From Sphingomonas panacisoli (GTDB lineage: Bacteria; Pseudomonadota; Alphaproteobacteria; Sphingomonadales; Sphingomonadaceae): 64,000 nt of DNA. A model generated the notes under the pieces. The model made no database searches and had not been told where the DNA came from. It saw only the letters and a list, made by a program, of their open reading frames with translations. The DNA lies in the NCBI RefSeq assembly GCF_007859635.1, contig NZ_CP042306.1, positions 1,612,001 through 1,676,000 of the forward strand, given 5' to 3'. The translations under genes were made by a program, and so were the position numbers. Below are positions 27,300 to 37,622 of this stretch, one piece after another; position 1 is the stretch's first letter; every line of letters begins with the position of its first letter.

Positions 27300-29960
27300 A
27301 TGACATCGACCAACGACATCCGCCGCGGCTTCCTCGATTATTTCGGCAAGGAGGGGCACAGCGTCGTCCCGTCGGCGCCGCTGGTGCCGCAGAACGACCC
27401 GACCCTGATGTTCGTCAACGCCGGAATGGTGCCGTTCAAGAACGTTTTCATCGGCCTGGAAACGCGGCCTTATTCCACCGCGACGTCGGGCCAGAAGTGC
27501 GTGCGGGCGGGCGGCAAGCATAACGACCTCGACAATGTAGGCTATACGGCGCGGCACCATACGTTCTTCGAAATGCTCGGCAATTTCTCGTTCGGCGATT
27601 ATTTCAAGGACCGTGCGATTACGCTCGCATGGAATCTGCTGACGAAGGAATGGGGGATCGCGAAGGATCGCCTGACCGTCACCGTCTATCATACCGACGA
27701 CGACGCGTACGACCTGTGGAAGAAGATCGCCGGCCTGCCCGACGAGCGCATCATCCGCATCGCGACCAAGGACAATTTCTGGGCGATGGGATCGGACGGA
27801 CCGTGCGGGCCGTGTTCCGAGATATTCTTCGACCATGGCGATCACATTCCCGGCGGACCTCCGGGCAGCCCCGACGAGGACGGCGATCGCTTCGTCGAGA
27901 TATGGAACCTGGTCTTCATGCAGTTTCTGCAGGAAAACGACGAGATCATCGGTGGCCTGCCCAAGCCGTCGATCGACACCGGCATGGGGCTCGAACGCAT
28001 CGCCGCGGTGATGCAGGGCGTCCACGACAATTATGACACCGACACGTTCAAGGCGCTGATCGCCGCATCGGGCGCGCTGACGCACACCGCGACGACCGGC
28101 GACAACCAGGCGAGCCATCGCGTGATCGCCGACCATCTGCGTACCTCGGGTTTTCTGGTGGCGGACGGCGTGCTGCCCGCGAATGAGGGACGCGGCTATG
28201 TGCTCCGCCGGATCATGCGTCGCGCGATGCGGCATGCGCATCTGCTGGGGGCGAAAGACCCGTTGATGCACCGGCTGGTGCCGGCATTGGTCGCGGAGAT
28301 GGGTGCGGCCTATCCCGAACTCGTCCGCGCGCAGCCGCTGATCGAAGCGACGCTGCAGCAGGAAGAAACGCAGTTCCGCAAGACGCTCGACAAGGGGCTC
28401 AAGCTGCTCGACGAGGCGACTGCGGGCATGGCCGCCGGCACGACGCTGTCGGGCGAGACCGCGTTCAAGCTCTACGACACGTACGGCTTCCCGTACGACC
28501 TGACTGAGGACGCCTTGCGCGCGCAGGGCTTGCAGGTGGATCGCGAAGCGTTCGACGCCGCGATGGCCGAACAAAAGCGGGCCGCGCGTGCCGCATGGAA
28601 GGGGTCGGGCGACAAGGGCTCGGACGAACTGTGGTTCGACCTCGCCGAGGAAAAGGGCGGGACGGAGTTTACGGGCTACACGTCGGAGCAAGGCGAGGGT
28701 GAGGTCGTCGCGCTGGTCAAGGGCGGCGCCCGGGTCGATCGCGCGAGTGCGGGCGACGAGGTCGATATCGTGCTCAACCAGACCCCGTTCTATGCCGAAA
28801 GCGGCGGCCAGGTCGGCGACGCCGGGATCGCGACGACCGACAAGGGCTTCAAGGGCCGCGTGTTCGACACGGCCAAGCATCTCGGGCGCGTTTGGGCGCA
28901 CCGGACCAAGATCGAAAGCGGCGAGATCGCGGTCGGCGACGCCGTGCACCTCGTGGTCGATGGCGAGCGCCGCAACGCGATCCGGGCCAACCACTCCGCT
29001 ACGCACCTATTGCACGCGGCGCTGCGCGAGCGGCTCGGCACACATGTCGCGCAGAAGGGATCGCTGGTCGCGCCCGACCGGCTGCGCTTCGACTTCTCGC
29101 AACCGGTGGCGGTCGAGGCCGACGCGCTGGCGGCGGTCGAAGCCGACGTGAACGCCTATATCCGTCAGAACGACGCAGTGTCGACGCGGCTGATGACGCC
29201 CGACGAGGCGATCGCCGAGGGCGCGATGGCGCTGTTCGGCGAGAAATACGGCGACGAGGTCCGCGTCGTGTCGATGGGGCGTGCCAATGACGAAAATGGG
29301 GGGCAGAAGATCTACAGCCTCGAACTGTGCGGCGGCACGCATGTCAACGCGACCGGCGATATTGGGCTGTTCAAGGTCGTGAGCGAAGGCGCGGTGTCGT
29401 CGGGCGTGCGACGCGTCGAAGCGCTGACCGGCGAAGCGGCGCGCACCTACCTCGCCAGCCGCGACGAGAAGCTGCGTGAAGCTGCCGCGGCGCTGAAGTC
29501 GTCGCCCGACGAGGTGCCGGCCCGCGTCGCGCAACTGGTCGAGGACCGCCGCCGGCTCGAACGCGAACTTGCCGAGGCGAAGAAAGCGCTCGCGCTTGGC
29601 GGCGGCGGCGGTGCCGCACCGGCCGGACCCGAACAGGTCGGCGGCGTCAATTTCGTCGGCCAGGTGGTCGATGGGCTCGACCCGAAAGGCCTGCGCGGCG
29701 CGGTCGATGAGGCCAAGCAGCGGATCGGGTCGGGCGTCGCGATGATCGTCGCGGTCAACGACGGCCGCGCGTCGGTCGCGGTCGGCGTGACCGACGATCT
29801 GACCGCACGGCTCAATGCGGTCGATCTGCTCAAACAGGCGGTCGTGGCGCTCGGCGGCCAGGGCGGCGGCGGCCGCCCCGACATGGCGCAGGGCGGCGGG
29901 CCGGACGGTACCAAGGGTGACGACGCGGTCGCGGTGGTGAAGGCGGCGTTGGCCGGCTAA
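27300..29960 (+). CDS. alaS: alanine-tRNA ligase
   Basis: An 886-residue class II synthetase. The N-terminal catalytic domain starts [19 protein letters not shown] with [19 protein letters not shown] (motif 2 region). The editing domain has the zinc motif [12 protein letters not shown] and the CGGTH segment. The C-terminal oligomerisation/C-Ala domain (about 740-886) contains a Gly-rich linker. ATG 27300 matches the family start. It charges tRNA-Ala. Its 3' end overlaps the convergent antiporter gene by four bases. Confidence 0.97.
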   Translation: MTSTNDIRRGFLDYFGKEGHSVVPSAPLVPQNDPTLMFVNAGMVPFKNVFIGLETRPYSTATSGQKCVRAGGKHNDLDNVGYTARHHTFFEMLGNFSFGDYFKDRAITLAWNLLTKEWGIAKDRLTVTVYHTDDDAYDLWKKIAGLPDERIIRIATKDNFWAMGSDGPCGPCSEIFFDHGDHIPGGPPGSPDEDGDRFVEIWNLVFMQFLQENDEIIGGLPKPSIDTGMGLERIAAVMQGVHDNYDTDTFKALIAASGALTHTATTGDNQASHRVIADHLRTSGFLVADGVLPANEGRGYVLRRIMRRAMRHAHLLGAKDPLMHRLVPALVAEMGAAYPELVRAQPLIEATLQQEETQFRKTLDKGLKLLDEATAGMAAGTTLSGETAFKLYDTYGFPYDLTEDALRAQGLQVDREAFDAAMAEQKRAARAAWKGSGDKGSDELWFDLAEEKGGTEFTGYTSEQGEGEVVALVKGGARVDRASAGDEVDIVLNQTPFYAESGGQVGDAGIATTDKGFKGRVFDTAKHLGRVWAHRTKIESGEIAVGDAVHLVVDGERRNAIRANHSATHLLHAALRERLGTHVAQKGSLVAPDRLRFDFSQPVAVEADALAAVEADVNAYIRQNDAVSTRLMTPDEAIAEGAMALFGEKYGDEVRVVSMGRANDENGGQKIYSLELCGGTHVNATGDIGLFKVVSEGAVSSGVRRVEALTGEAARTYLASRDEKLREAAAALKSSPDEVPARVAQLVEDRRRLERELAEAKKALALGGGGGAAPAGPEQVGGVNFVGQVVDGLDPKGLRGAVDEAKQRIGSGVAMIVAVNDGRASVAVGVTDDLTARLNAVDLLKQAVVALGGQGGGGRPDMAQGGGPDGTKGDDAVAVVKAALAG

Positions 29961-31714
29961 GCTTCGCTGCGGCGCGCTCTTTTGAGTCGCGGCTCGCGAG
30001 TCATGTCGGCGGCCTCCTTGATTTCCTTGCGCAATTCGTCGCGCTTTTCGTGAATGGAAGCGATCACGGGCCCCATTGCGACGCCGAGGTCGACCAATAC
30101 GGCTTCGGACAGTTGCAGCGAGCTTTCGAGCGTTTCGGGTACCGCATCGGTGACGCCGGCTTTGTACAGCTCGGCGGCGTGGGCAGCATCGCGCGCGCGG
30201 GCGACGATCGTGAGCCCTGGCACCCATCCGCGCACGCGTTTGGTGAGGCGGACGGTCAGCACCGGGTCGTCCATCGTCAGCACGAGCGCCTTGGCGCGGC
30301 CGAGGTTGAGGCGGTCGACCAGCTCGCTGCGCGCGACATCGCCGAACACGACCGAATAGCCGTCGCGCCGGGCGATCTTGGCGGCGTCGATATCCGCCTC
30401 GACGGCCAGATAAGGCTGGCCATGCTCTTTGAGCATGTCGGCCACCATCTTCCCGACGCGGCCGAAGCCGATCACCACGGTGCCGGGGCCTTCGTCGTCG
30501 ATCTGGAGGTCCGCGCCGACGCCTTCGCGCGCTTCGATCCGGCGAGCGACGACGCGGCCGATTTCGGCGAGTGCTGGGGTGATCGTCAATCCGAGTGCGG
30601 TCACCGTCTGCCAGAACGCCGCGTCGCCCGCCGCTATCAGTCCCGCCGATGCTGCGGTGCCGAGCACGATCAAGGTGGTTTCGGACGGGCTCGACATTAA
30701 CAGGCTGGTTTCCGCCGCCGTGCCGCTCCGCGCGCCCGACAGTCGCAGCAGCAGGAACGTCACCAGCGATTTAGCCGCGACCACGCCGGCGAGTGCCAGT
30801 ACGAAGTCGGTCCAGTTGGCGAGCAACGTTTCGAGGTTCAGGCTCATGCCGACGGTGATCAGGAACACGCCGAGCGCAAGCCCCTTGAACGGCGCGGTGA
30901 TGACTTCGACTTCGCTGTGATATTCGGTTTCGGCGATCAGCAGACCGGCGAGCAGCGCGCCGACGATCGGCGACAGGCCGGCCGCCGACGTCGCTAGACT
31001 GGCGACGATCACCACCAGCAGCGAGATGGCGAGGAACAGTTCGGGGCTCTTGGTGCGCGCGGCCTGCGCGAATAGCCGCGGCAGGACGAAGCGGCCGACC
31101 AGGAAGATCGCGGCGATGCTGACCGCGCCCCAAAGCAGGGTGTTGAACACCCCGCTCGCCGCACCGCCACCGAGTGCCGCGAGCACAAAGATGATCGGCA
31201 CCAGCGCCAGATCCTCGAACAGCAGCATCGCGAATGCGCTACGCCCCACCGGGCTTTCGGTCCCGGCGATCGGCAGGACCAGGGCGGTCGACGACAAGGC
31301 GAGGGCGAGACCCAGGCCAAGCCCCGCCGTCCAGCTATTGCCCCCGACCAGCAACGCGCCGCCGATTACCGCTGCGCACCCGAACAGTTCCGCCGCGCCG
31401 ACGCCGAATACCGCGCTGCGCATGCCCCATAGCCGCTTGAGCGACAGCTCTAACCCGATCGAAAACAGCAGCAGGGTGATCCCGAACTCGGCGAACGGCT
31501 CGATCGAGTGCGGGTCGGTGATCGTGAAGTGGTAGAGCCAGGGCTGCTGCTTCACCAACGTGCCCAGCCCGGCGGGTCCGACCAGCATCCCGACGAGGAT
31601 GAAGCCGATCACCGGACTGACCTTGAAACGCGCGAACGCCGGGATCACGATGCCCGCCGCGCCGAGGATCACCAGCGCGTCGCTGAAACCTGTGTTATCT
31701 AAACCCATTGCCAT
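29957..31714 (-). CDS. CPA2-family cation:proton antiporter with RCK domain
   Basis: A 585-residue inner-membrane protein. Residues about 8-390 form 12-13 membrane helices of the Na+/H+ exchanger fold ([37 protein letters not shown]). Residues 415-535 form a TrkA-N/RCK domain with the nucleotide-binding [17 protein letters not shown]. This is the KefB/KefC/YbaL layout, used for K+ efflux or pH homeostasis. A charged tail follows. Divergent from the FAD oxidoreductase. Confidence 0.92.
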   Translation of the reverse strand: MAMGLDNTGFSDALVILGAAGIVIPAFARFKVSPVIGFILVGMLVGPAGLGTLVKQQPWLYHFTITDPHSIEPFAEFGITLLLFSIGLELSLKRLWGMRSAVFGVGAAELFGCAAVIGGALLVGGNSWTAGLGLGLALALSSTALVLPIAGTESPVGRSAFAMLLFEDLALVPIIFVLAALGGGAASGVFNTLLWGAVSIAAIFLVGRFVLPRLFAQAARTKSPELFLAISLLVVIVASLATSAAGLSPIVGALLAGLLIAETEYHSEVEVITAPFKGLALGVFLITVGMSLNLETLLANWTDFVLALAGVVAAKSLVTFLLLRLSGARSGTAAETSLLMSSPSETTLIVLGTAASAGLIAAGDAAFWQTVTALGLTITPALAEIGRVVARRIEAREGVGADLQIDDEGPGTVVIGFGRVGKMVADMLKEHGQPYLAVEADIDAAKIARRDGYSVVFGDVARSELVDRLNLGRAKALVLTMDDPVLTVRLTKRVRGWVPGLTIVARARDAAHAAELYKAGVTDAVPETLESSLQLSEAVLVDLGVAMGPVIASIHEKRDELRKEIKEAADMTREPRLKRARRSEA

Positions 31715-31752
31715 GATCGCATCAAAGCAGGCCGGGAGGCATTTGTCAGGCC

Positions 31753-32955
31753 ATGAGTGACACCGACATCTGTATAATCGGCGGCGGGCCGGCCGGGATG
31801 GTCGCCGGATTGCTGTTCGCGCGCGCCGGGTTGCGCACCGTCGTGCTGGAAAAGCACAAGGATTTCCTGCGCGATTTCCGCGGCGACACGGTGCATCCGT
31901 CGACGTTGCGTATCTTCAGCGAGTTGGGGCTGCTCGACGAACTCCTCAAGCGACCGCACCAGAAGCTGCACCGGCTGAGCGCGCGGATCGCAGGGCGCGA
32001 CATGCGCATCGTGGATATGACGCATCTCCATGTGCCGGCGCCGTACGTCGCGTTGATGCCGCAATGGGATTTCCTCGATTTCGTGGCGGATGCGGCGCGG
32101 CGTTACCCGACCTTCACGCTGCGCCAGAGTTGCGAAGGAGCGAGCCTGATCGAAGAAAGTGGGCGTGTCGCCGGCGTCCGGACAGCGAACGGGGAAGAGA
32201 TTCGCGCGCGGCTGACGATCGCCTGCGACGGGCGCGATTCGCGGCATCGCGCCGGGCTGTCCGCGACGGTGATCGGCGCGCCGATGGACGTGTTCTGGTT
32301 CCGCATTCCCAAGGCCGCCCGTCCCGACAACGAAACGATGGGCGTGTTCGATACCGGTACGCTGTTCGTGATGATCGATCGCGGCGACTATTATCAATGC
32401 GCGTTCGTGTTTCCGAAGGGCGGGGCGGAGAGGATCAGGGCGGAAGGATTGGACGCCTTTCGCGATCGCGTCCGCAAGATCGGCCCCGAGACCGCGACGG
32501 TCGATCAGGGCGTCGGTAGCTGGGACGACGTCAAGTTGCTGACGGTAACGGTCGATCGGCTCGAGAATTGGAACCGACCGGGCCTGCTGGTGATCGGCGA
32601 TGCGGCGCACGCGATGTCGCCGATCGGCGGGGTCGGGATCAACCTGGCGGTGCAGGACGCGGTAGCGGCGGCGAACCTGCTCGCGGCGCCGATGGTGGCG
32701 GGAGAGGATCCCGACCCGCTGCTGCACCAGGTCCACGACCGTCGCATCCGGGCGGTCAAGCTGACCCAAGGGATGCAGAAGCTGGCGCAGGACGCGATCA
32801 TCGCGCCGTTGCTGGCGAGCACGACACCGCTCGACGGCCCGCCGCTCGTCGCCAAGCTGCTCGACCGCATCCCGCTGCTACGCCGCATCCCGGCACGGGT
32901 GATCGGCATGGGCTTCCGGCCGGAGCATGTCCGGTCGCCGGAAGCTCTTTCATAA
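31753..32955 (+). CDS. FAD-dependent oxidoreductase (aromatic hydroxylase type)
   Basis: A 400-residue flavoprotein monooxygenase of the UbiH/p-hydroxybenzoate hydroxylase group. It shows the dinucleotide-binding motif IIGGGPAGMVAG, an Arg/Asp segment DFRGDTVHPSTL, TIACDGRDSRHR (DG motif) and VIGDAAHAMSPIGGVGINLAVQDA (GD motif). It uses NAD(P)H and O2 to hydroxylate a ring; the substrate is not evident. A palindromic repeat pair follows. Confidence 0.88.
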   Translation: MSDTDICIIGGGPAGMVAGLLFARAGLRTVVLEKHKDFLRDFRGDTVHPSTLRIFSELGLLDELLKRPHQKLHRLSARIAGRDMRIVDMTHLHVPAPYVALMPQWDFLDFVADAARRYPTFTLRQSCEGASLIEESGRVAGVRTANGEEIRARLTIACDGRDSRHRAGLSATVIGAPMDVFWFRIPKAARPDNETMGVFDTGTLFVMIDRGDYYQCAFVFPKGGAERIRAEGLDAFRDRVRKIGPETATVDQGVGSWDDVKLLTVTVDRLENWNRPGLLVIGDAAHAMSPIGGVGINLAVQDAVAAANLLAAPMVAGEDPDPLLHQVHDRRIRAVKLTQGMQKLAQDAIIAPLLASTTPLDGPPLVAKLLDRIPLLRRIPARVIGMGFRPEHVRSPEALS

Positions 32956-32956
32956 C

Positions 32957-33032
32957 CGTCATCCCAGCGAACGCTGGGATCTCAGGCGATGGCACGATAC
33001 GGCACGAGACCCCAGCTTTCGCTGGGGTGACG
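32957..33032. repeat. REP/BIME-like pair of palindromes
   Basis: Two hairpins, ATCCCAGCG-AA-CGCTGGGAT (32961-32980) and ACCCCAGC-TTTC-GCTGGGGT (33009-33028), stand in opposite orientation. Their outer flanks CGTCATCCC and GGGGTGACG also pair. This is the bacterial interspersed palindrome type common in proteobacterial intergenic regions. It lies between convergent genes and may act as a two-way terminator or mRNA stabiliser. Confidence 0.8.
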
Positions 33033-33037
33033 GGTGA

Positions 33038-34258
33038 TCAGGCCCAATTCGCCATCTTGGTTTCGAGGTTCTCGCGGATCGCCTCGAAGAACTGTTCGGT
33101 GGTCATCCACGCCTGATCGGGGCCGATCAACAGCGCGAGGTCCTTGGTCATCTTGCCGCTTTCCACGGTCTCGATGCAGACCTTCTCCAGTTCCTCGGCG
33201 AAGCGCGTCACGTCGGGCGTGTCGTCGAACTTGCCGCGATATTTGAGGCCGCCGGTCCAGGCGAAGATCGACGCGATCGGGTTGGTAGAGGTCGCCTTGC
33301 CCTGCTGATGCTGGCGATAGTGGCGCGTGACGGTGCCGTGCGCGGCTTCCGCCTCGACCGTCTTGCCGTCGGGCGAGAGCAGGACCGAGGTCATCAGCCC
33401 GAGCGAGCCGAAGCCCTGCGCGACCTGATCCGACTGGACGTCGCCGTCGTAGTTCTTGCAGGCCCAGACGAACTCGCCGCTCCACTTGAGCGCCGAGGCG
33501 ACCATGTCGTCGATCAGGCGGTGTTCGTAGACGATGTTCGCGGCCTTGAACTTGTCGGCGAACTCGGCGTCGAACACTTCCTGGAACAGGTCCTTGAAGC
33601 GGCCGTCATAGGCCTTGAGGATGGTGTTCTTGGTGGACAGATAGACCGGCCAGCCGAGGTTGAGGCCGTAATGCATCGACGCCCGTGCGAAGTCGCGGAT
33701 CGAATCGTCGAGATTGTACATCGCCATGGCGACGCCCGACGACGGGAAGTCGAACACGTCCTTTTCGATCTTCTCGCCGTTGGTGCCGACCCAGCTGATC
33801 GTCAGCTTGCCGGGGCCGGGGACGCGGAAATCGGTCGCACGATACTGGTCGCCGAAGGCGTGGCGGCCGACGACGATCGGCTTTGTCCAGCCGGGGATCA
33901 GGCGCGGCACGTTCGAAATGACGATCGGTTCGCGGAAGATCGTGCCGCCCAGGATGTTGCGGATCGTGCCGTTGGGCGACTTCCACATGGCCTTCAGGCC
34001 GAATTCCTCGACGCGCGCTTCGTCGGGGGTGATCGTCGCGCACTTCACCGCGACGCCGTACTTCTGCGTCGCGTGGGCGGCGTCGATCGTCACCTGATCG
34101 TCGGTCGCGTCGCGATGTTCGATGCCCAGGTCGTAATAATCGAGGTCGATGTCGAGATACGGCTTGATCAGGCGCTCGCGGATCCATTCCCAGATGATCC
34201 GCGTCATTTCGTCGCCGTCGATCTCCACGACGGGCGTCTTCACCTTGATCTTGGCCAT
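33038..34258 (-). CDS. icd: NADP-dependent isocitrate dehydrogenase
   Basis: A 406-residue enzyme of the eukaryote-like, homodimeric IDH group ([23 protein letters not shown]). It oxidises isocitrate to 2-oxoglutarate in the TCA cycle, producing NADPH. Conserved segments are [17 protein letters not shown] and [17 protein letters not shown] 34258 lies seven bases after AGGAA and is preferred over an ATG two codons earlier. The 234-base gap upstream, towards psd, contains a tandem AAGTTGACAC at 34332-34352 and no other feature I recognise. Confidence 0.95.
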   Translation of the reverse strand: MAKIKVKTPVVEIDGDEMTRIIWEWIRERLIKPYLDIDLDYYDLGIEHRDATDDQVTIDAAHATQKYGVAVKCATITPDEARVEEFGLKAMWKSPNGTIRNILGGTIFREPIVISNVPRLIPGWTKPIVVGRHAFGDQYRATDFRVPGPGKLTISWVGTNGEKIEKDVFDFPSSGVAMAMYNLDDSIRDFARASMHYGLNLGWPVYLSTKNTILKAYDGRFKDLFQEVFDAEFADKFKAANIVYEHRLIDDMVASALKWSGEFVWACKNYDGDVQSDQVAQGFGSLGLMTSVLLSPDGKTVEAEAAHGTVTRHYRQHQQGKATSTNPIASIFAWTGGLKYRGKFDDTPDVTRFAEELEKVCIETVESGKMTKDLALLIGPDQAWMTTEQFFEAIRENLETKMANWA

Positions 34259-34492
34259 GCTCATTTCCTGATTGGGAGGTTTGCGGGCGGCTCTAAGAGG
34301 AAGCGGGGAGGGGGGTCAAGCGCGTGGCCTAAGTTGACACCAAGTTGACACTAACGCGGTGTGTTCAGACCGGCGCGCCCCTTGCCGAAAAGCCGGCAAT
34401 GTCAGAACGTAACCGAGGGAATGTAGCGCAAGCGATGCCGTGTAGGAAAGCGTCACGTTGTCTTACCCGCATAAGGCGGTTAGACGGGGCCA

Positions 34493-35212
34493 ATGCCTTC
34501 GATCGATCCGCCGGAAACGGCACAGCCCACGGTGAAATGGCACTTTCCCGCCATGCATCCGGAAGGGCGACGTTACGTCATCATCGTCGCAGTCGCGGCG
34601 GTGCTCAGCCTGCTCATCTGGAACGTGCTGTTCTGGCCGCTCGCGTTTCTTGCGCTGGGCGTCGCGGCCTTCTTCCGCGATCCGATCCGCGTTACGCCGA
34701 AGAACGACGGGCTGGTCGTAGCACCCGCCGACGGGCTGATCACGATGATCCAGCCGGTCATGCCGCCGCCCGAACTCGCGATCCTGGGGACGACGCCACT
34801 GATCCGCGTGTCGATCTTCATGAGCGTGTTCGACGTGCACGTGAACCGCACGCCGATCGCCGGGACGATCCGCCAGGTCGTCTATATCTCGGGCAAGTTC
34901 CTGAACGCCGACCTCGACAAGGCCAGCGAGGAGAACGAGCGTCAGCATATCGTCGTCGAAGGGAAGGACGGGCGGCTGATCGGCTTCACCCAGATTGCGG
35001 GCCTCGTCGCGCGACGGATCGTGGCATTCGTTAAGGAAGGCGACATGCTCGCGGTCGGCCAGCGCGTCGGCCTGATCCGCTTCGGCAGCCGCGTCGATGT
35101 GTTCCTGCCGGCCGACACCGTGCCGCAAGTGGTGCTCGGCCAGCGTGCGATCGCGGGCGAGACGGTGCTGGGCAAGATCGGCGGTGAGGCGATGAGCGGG
35201 ATCACGCAGTGA
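34493..35212 (+). CDS. psd: phosphatidylserine decarboxylase
   Basis: A 239-residue proenzyme of the short prokaryotic Psd type. N-terminal membrane segments (about 27-60) are followed by FFRDPIR, a conserved [11 protein letters not shown] motif, and the self-cleavage site in [11 protein letters not shown], where Ser becomes the pyruvoyl group. It makes phosphatidylethanolamine from phosphatidylserine. Its stop codon overlaps the GTG start of pssA, so the two successive enzymes of the pathway are co-translated. Confidence 0.95.
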   Translation: MPSIDPPETAQPTVKWHFPAMHPEGRRYVIIVAVAAVLSLLIWNVLFWPLAFLALGVAAFFRDPIRVTPKNDGLVVAPADGLITMIQPVMPPPELAILGTTPLIRVSIFMSVFDVHVNRTPIAGTIRQVVYISGKFLNADLDKASEENERQHIVVEGKDGRLIGFTQIAGLVARRIVAFVKEGDMLAVGQRVGLIRFGSRVDVFLPADTVPQVVLGQRAIAGETVLGKIGGEAMSGITQ

Positions 35213-36027
35213 GGCCACCCGGCCCGTTGCGCCGGCGTCAGCCGCAGGGGCTGCCGCTCCGTACGATCACGCCCAACGCGCTAACGGCGCTAGCCTTGTG
35301 TTCGGGGCTGACCGGCGTGCGGTTCGCGATTGCAGCGGCGGGTGGACCGGTCTCGAACGACACCAGCCAGTGGCAATTGGCGGTGATCATGATCCTGGTC
35401 GCGAGCGCGCTGGACGGGGTCGACGGGCAAGTCGCGCGGTTGCTCCGCGGCACCAGCCGGTTCGGAGCCGAGCTCGATTCGCTGAGCGACGCGATTTCAT
35501 TCGGGGTTGCCCCCGCACTGATCCTGTATCTGTGGTCATTGACGAATTCGCCGAAGTTCGGCTGGGCGTGCGCGCTGCTCTTCGCGGTGTTCTGCGCGCT
35601 TCGCCTCGCGCGGTTCAACGCGGCGATCGATGCGACCGATCAGCCGCGCAAGGCGGCGGGCTATTTCACCGGCATTCCGGCGCCGGCCGGGGCGATCGGC
35701 GCGATGCTGCCGATGTATCTGTGGTTCATTACCGACGATCCGCTGTTCCGCTCGCCCTGGCTCGTCGCGCCCTGGGTCGCGTTTATGGCGGTCCTGATGG
35801 TGTCGAGCGTCGCGACGCTCAGCTGGTCGTCGATGCGCTTGCGCCGCCGCATCCGGTTCGAAGCGCTGGTGGTGATCGTGGGGATCGGCGCGGCGCTGAT
35901 CTCCGCGCCGTGGCCGACTCTGGTCGTGATCTGCGCCGTCTATCTGGCGACGATTCCGTTCAGTATCGCGGGATATGCGCGCGTCAGGCGGCTGCGCGCC
36001 AATATGTCGGTTGCGCCGCCGGCCTGA
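35209..36027 (+). CDS. pssA: CDP-diacylglycerol-serine O-phosphatidyltransferase
   Basis: A 272-residue integral membrane enzyme. The CDP-alcohol phosphatidyltransferase motif is complete: [18 protein letters not shown] followed by AELDSLSD. About seven membrane helices. GTG start within GTGA overlap. It makes phosphatidylserine, the substrate of the upstream psd. Its last 44 bases overlap the small minus-strand gene ending at 35984. Confidence 0.93.
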   Translation: MRPPGPLRRRQPQGLPLRTITPNALTALALCSGLTGVRFAIAAAGGPVSNDTSQWQLAVIMILVASALDGVDGQVARLLRGTSRFGAELDSLSDAISFGVAPALILYLWSLTNSPKFGWACALLFAVFCALRLARFNAAIDATDQPRKAAGYFTGIPAPAGAIGAMLPMYLWFITDDPLFRSPWLVAPWVAFMAVLMVSSVATLSWSSMRLRRRIRFEALVVIVGIGAALISAPWPTLVVICAVYLATIPFSIAGYARVRRLRANMSVAPPA

Positions 36028-36196
36028 CCGATACCCGCAAGGTCGACGCGCGGCGAACGGGAAGCGGGGGCAAGGTCGATACGCCGCCCTGACCGGCCAA
36101 CGAGGCCTGGATTTTCGACAGCGAGGGGGCGACCGTCGCGTAGATAGCGAACCCGGCAGCACCCAGAGCACCTGCGAACGTCAGAATGGCGATCAT
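35984..36196 (-). CDS. small single-pass membrane protein, possibly SOS-linked
   Basis: A 70-residue protein with one N-terminal membrane segment (about 2-24, IAILTFAGALGAAGFAIYATV), a helical stretch (SLSKIQASLAG) and a basic tail. A strong AAGGGAAG lies about seven bases before ATG 36196, supporting translation. A GTTC-N7-GTTC box lies 92 bases upstream. Size, topology and box recall SidA-like SOS division inhibitors of Caulobacter, but there is no sequence match that I recognise, so the role is only a hypothesis. It overlaps the end of pssA. Confidence 0.6.
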   Translation of the reverse strand: MIAILTFAGALGAAGFAIYATVAPSLSKIQASLAGQGGVSTLPPLPVRRASTLRVSVRPAAQPTYWRAAA

Positions 36197-36287
36197 CGCG
36201 ACTTCCCTTTTATTCGGACTTAGATCCGATCTGGAACCAACGGTTCGTCGATTCCAAAGGTTCCCGTCCTGTTAATGATCGCTGTAT

Positions 36288-36302
36288 GTTCTGTTGATGT
36301 TC
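36288..36302. promoter_or_regulatory. second LexA-like box
   Basis: GTTC-TGTTGAT-GTTC fits the alphaproteobacterial LexA consensus exactly. It lies between the divergent small membrane protein gene (start 36196) and rpsB (start 36624), much closer to the former. In the 427-base intergenic region I also see a DnaA-type nonamer and a structured rpsB leader. Confidence 0.6.
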
Positions 36303-36444
36303 CAGCCGTCAAGCGGAAAATGAGAACATAGCGGGAATAAACGGCCGATTTGCCCGTTGCGAATCCGAACCGACGCCATAACGTCACGATAGTGTAACGA
36401 TAAATTGCCCCGTCATCGCGACGAAACGAGCAACCTTCCGCTAT

Positions 36445-36453
36445 TGTGGATAA
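36445..36453. promoter_or_regulatory. perfect DnaA box upstream of rpsB
   Basis: TGTGGATAA is the reverse complement of the DnaA consensus TTATCCACA. It is a single copy, 171 bases before rpsB, so it is not an origin. It could link rpsB-tsf transcription to DnaA level, or be chance. Confidence 0.4.
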
Positions 36454-36536
36454 CTTCCCACCGATCCGACGCGCATATCGTCTCCGGGGCTTGCCTTCCC
36501 GATATCATTGGACTAACGGCGCGCCCTCAACCCGCA

Positions 36537-36596
36537 TGGGAAGCAACATAAACCGGTGCGCCGGCGAGCTCGCTCGTTCGCGTCATCCGCTTCCCA
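36537..36596 (+). promoter_or_regulatory. structured rpsB leader, possible S2 autoregulation site
   Basis: TGGGAAGC (36537-36544) pairs perfectly with GCTTCCCA (36589-36596) and encloses a CCGG-TGCG-CCGG hairpin (36553-36564). The structure ends 28 bases before the rpsB start and its GGAAGGAG ribosome site. Ribosomal protein S2 is known to repress its own operon through leader RNA in several bacteria; that this fold is the target is inference. Confidence 0.5.
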
Positions 36597-36623
36597 GAGG
36601 CTCAACCGGAAGGAGTTATCCCT

Positions 36624-37538
36624 ATGGCGGCACCCGTCGTCACCATGCAGCAGCTCATCGAGACTGGTGCGCACTTCGGACACCAGACCCACCGCTGGAA
36701 CCCGAAGATGAAACCCTACATCTTTGGCGACCGCAACGGCGTCCACATTCTGGATCTGTCGCAGACCGTGCCGCTGTTCGCGCGCGCGCTCGAATTCGTC
36801 AGCTCGTCGGTCGCCGCCGGCGGCAAGGTGCTGTTCGTCGGCACCAAGCGCCAGGCGCAGGATCCGATCGCGGACGCCGCGCGCCGTTCGGGCCAGCATT
36901 TCGTCAACCACCGCTGGCTGGGCGGCATGCTCACCAACTGGAAGACGATCTCCAACTCGATCAAGCGCCTCAAGACGCTCGAAGAGCAGCTGTCGGGCGA
37001 CACCATGGGCCTGACCAAGAAGGAAGTCCTGCAGCTGACGCGTGAGCGCGACAAGCTCGAACTGTCGCTCGGCGGCATCCGCGACATGGGCGGCGTGCCC
37101 GACGTGATGTTCGTGATCGACGCCAACAAGGAAGAGCTGGCGATCAAGGAAGCCAACACGCTGGGTATCCCGGTCGTCGCGATCCTCGATTCGAACGTCT
37201 CGCCGGACGGTATTGCGTTCCCGGTGCCGGCGAACGACGACGCCGCGCGCGCCATCCGCCTGTATTGCGAAGCGATCGCGATCGCCGCGACCCGTGGTGG
37301 CCAGGAGCGCCAGGCATCGGCCGGCGTCGATCTCGGCGCGCAGGTCGAAGCGCCCGTCGAGGAAGCGTTGACCGTCGAACCGGCTGCCGAGGAAGCCCCC
37401 GCACCGAAGAAGGCCAAGGCCGCCAAGGCCGAGCCGGAAGCGGTTGCCGAGGAAGCGCTGAACGCCGAGCCGGTCGTCGCCGACGAAGCGCAGCAGGCCG
37501 AAATGGCCGCCGAGGCCGAGCGCCAGCTCGACGCCTGA
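36624..37538 (+). CDS. rpsB: 30S ribosomal protein uS2
   Basis: A 304-residue protein. Residues 1-230 are the normal S2 fold ([54 protein letters not shown]). Residues about 240-304 form a non-canonical Ala/Glu/Pro-rich tail with a [10 protein letters not shown] patch, making it longer than E. coli S2 (241). Such tails are common in alphaproteobacteria. Strong GGAAGGAG before ATG 36624. First gene of the rpsB-tsf operon. Confidence 0.97.
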   Translation: MAAPVVTMQQLIETGAHFGHQTHRWNPKMKPYIFGDRNGVHILDLSQTVPLFARALEFVSSSVAAGGKVLFVGTKRQAQDPIADAARRSGQHFVNHRWLGGMLTNWKTISNSIKRLKTLEEQLSGDTMGLTKKEVLQLTRERDKLELSLGGIRDMGGVPDVMFVIDANKEELAIKEANTLGIPVVAILDSNVSPDGIAFPVPANDDAARAIRLYCEAIAIAATRGGQERQASAGVDLGAQVEAPVEEALTVEPAAEEAPAPKKAKAAKAEPEAVAEEALNAEPVVADEAQQAEMAAEAERQLDA

Positions 37539-37558
37539 GCGTCGTCGAAATGAAACAT

Positions 37559-37593
37559 CGGCGGGGCAGGGCGACAACGGCTCTGTCCCGCCG
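37559..37593 (+). promoter_or_regulatory. rpsB-tsf intergenic hairpin
   Basis: CGGCGGGGCAG (37559-37569) pairs with CTGTCCCGCCG (37583-37593) with one G-U pair. There is no T-tract, so it may attenuate or stabilise the message between rpsB and tsf rather than terminate. Confidence 0.5.
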
Positions 37594-37622
37594 CGTTCGT
37601 GTTCAACCTAGAGGAATTTGAG

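Noticed and set aside
27081..29006. 641-codon frame on the minus strand
   Set aside because: It lies opposite alaS, which has full synthetase motifs; the frame is a codon-bias shadow.
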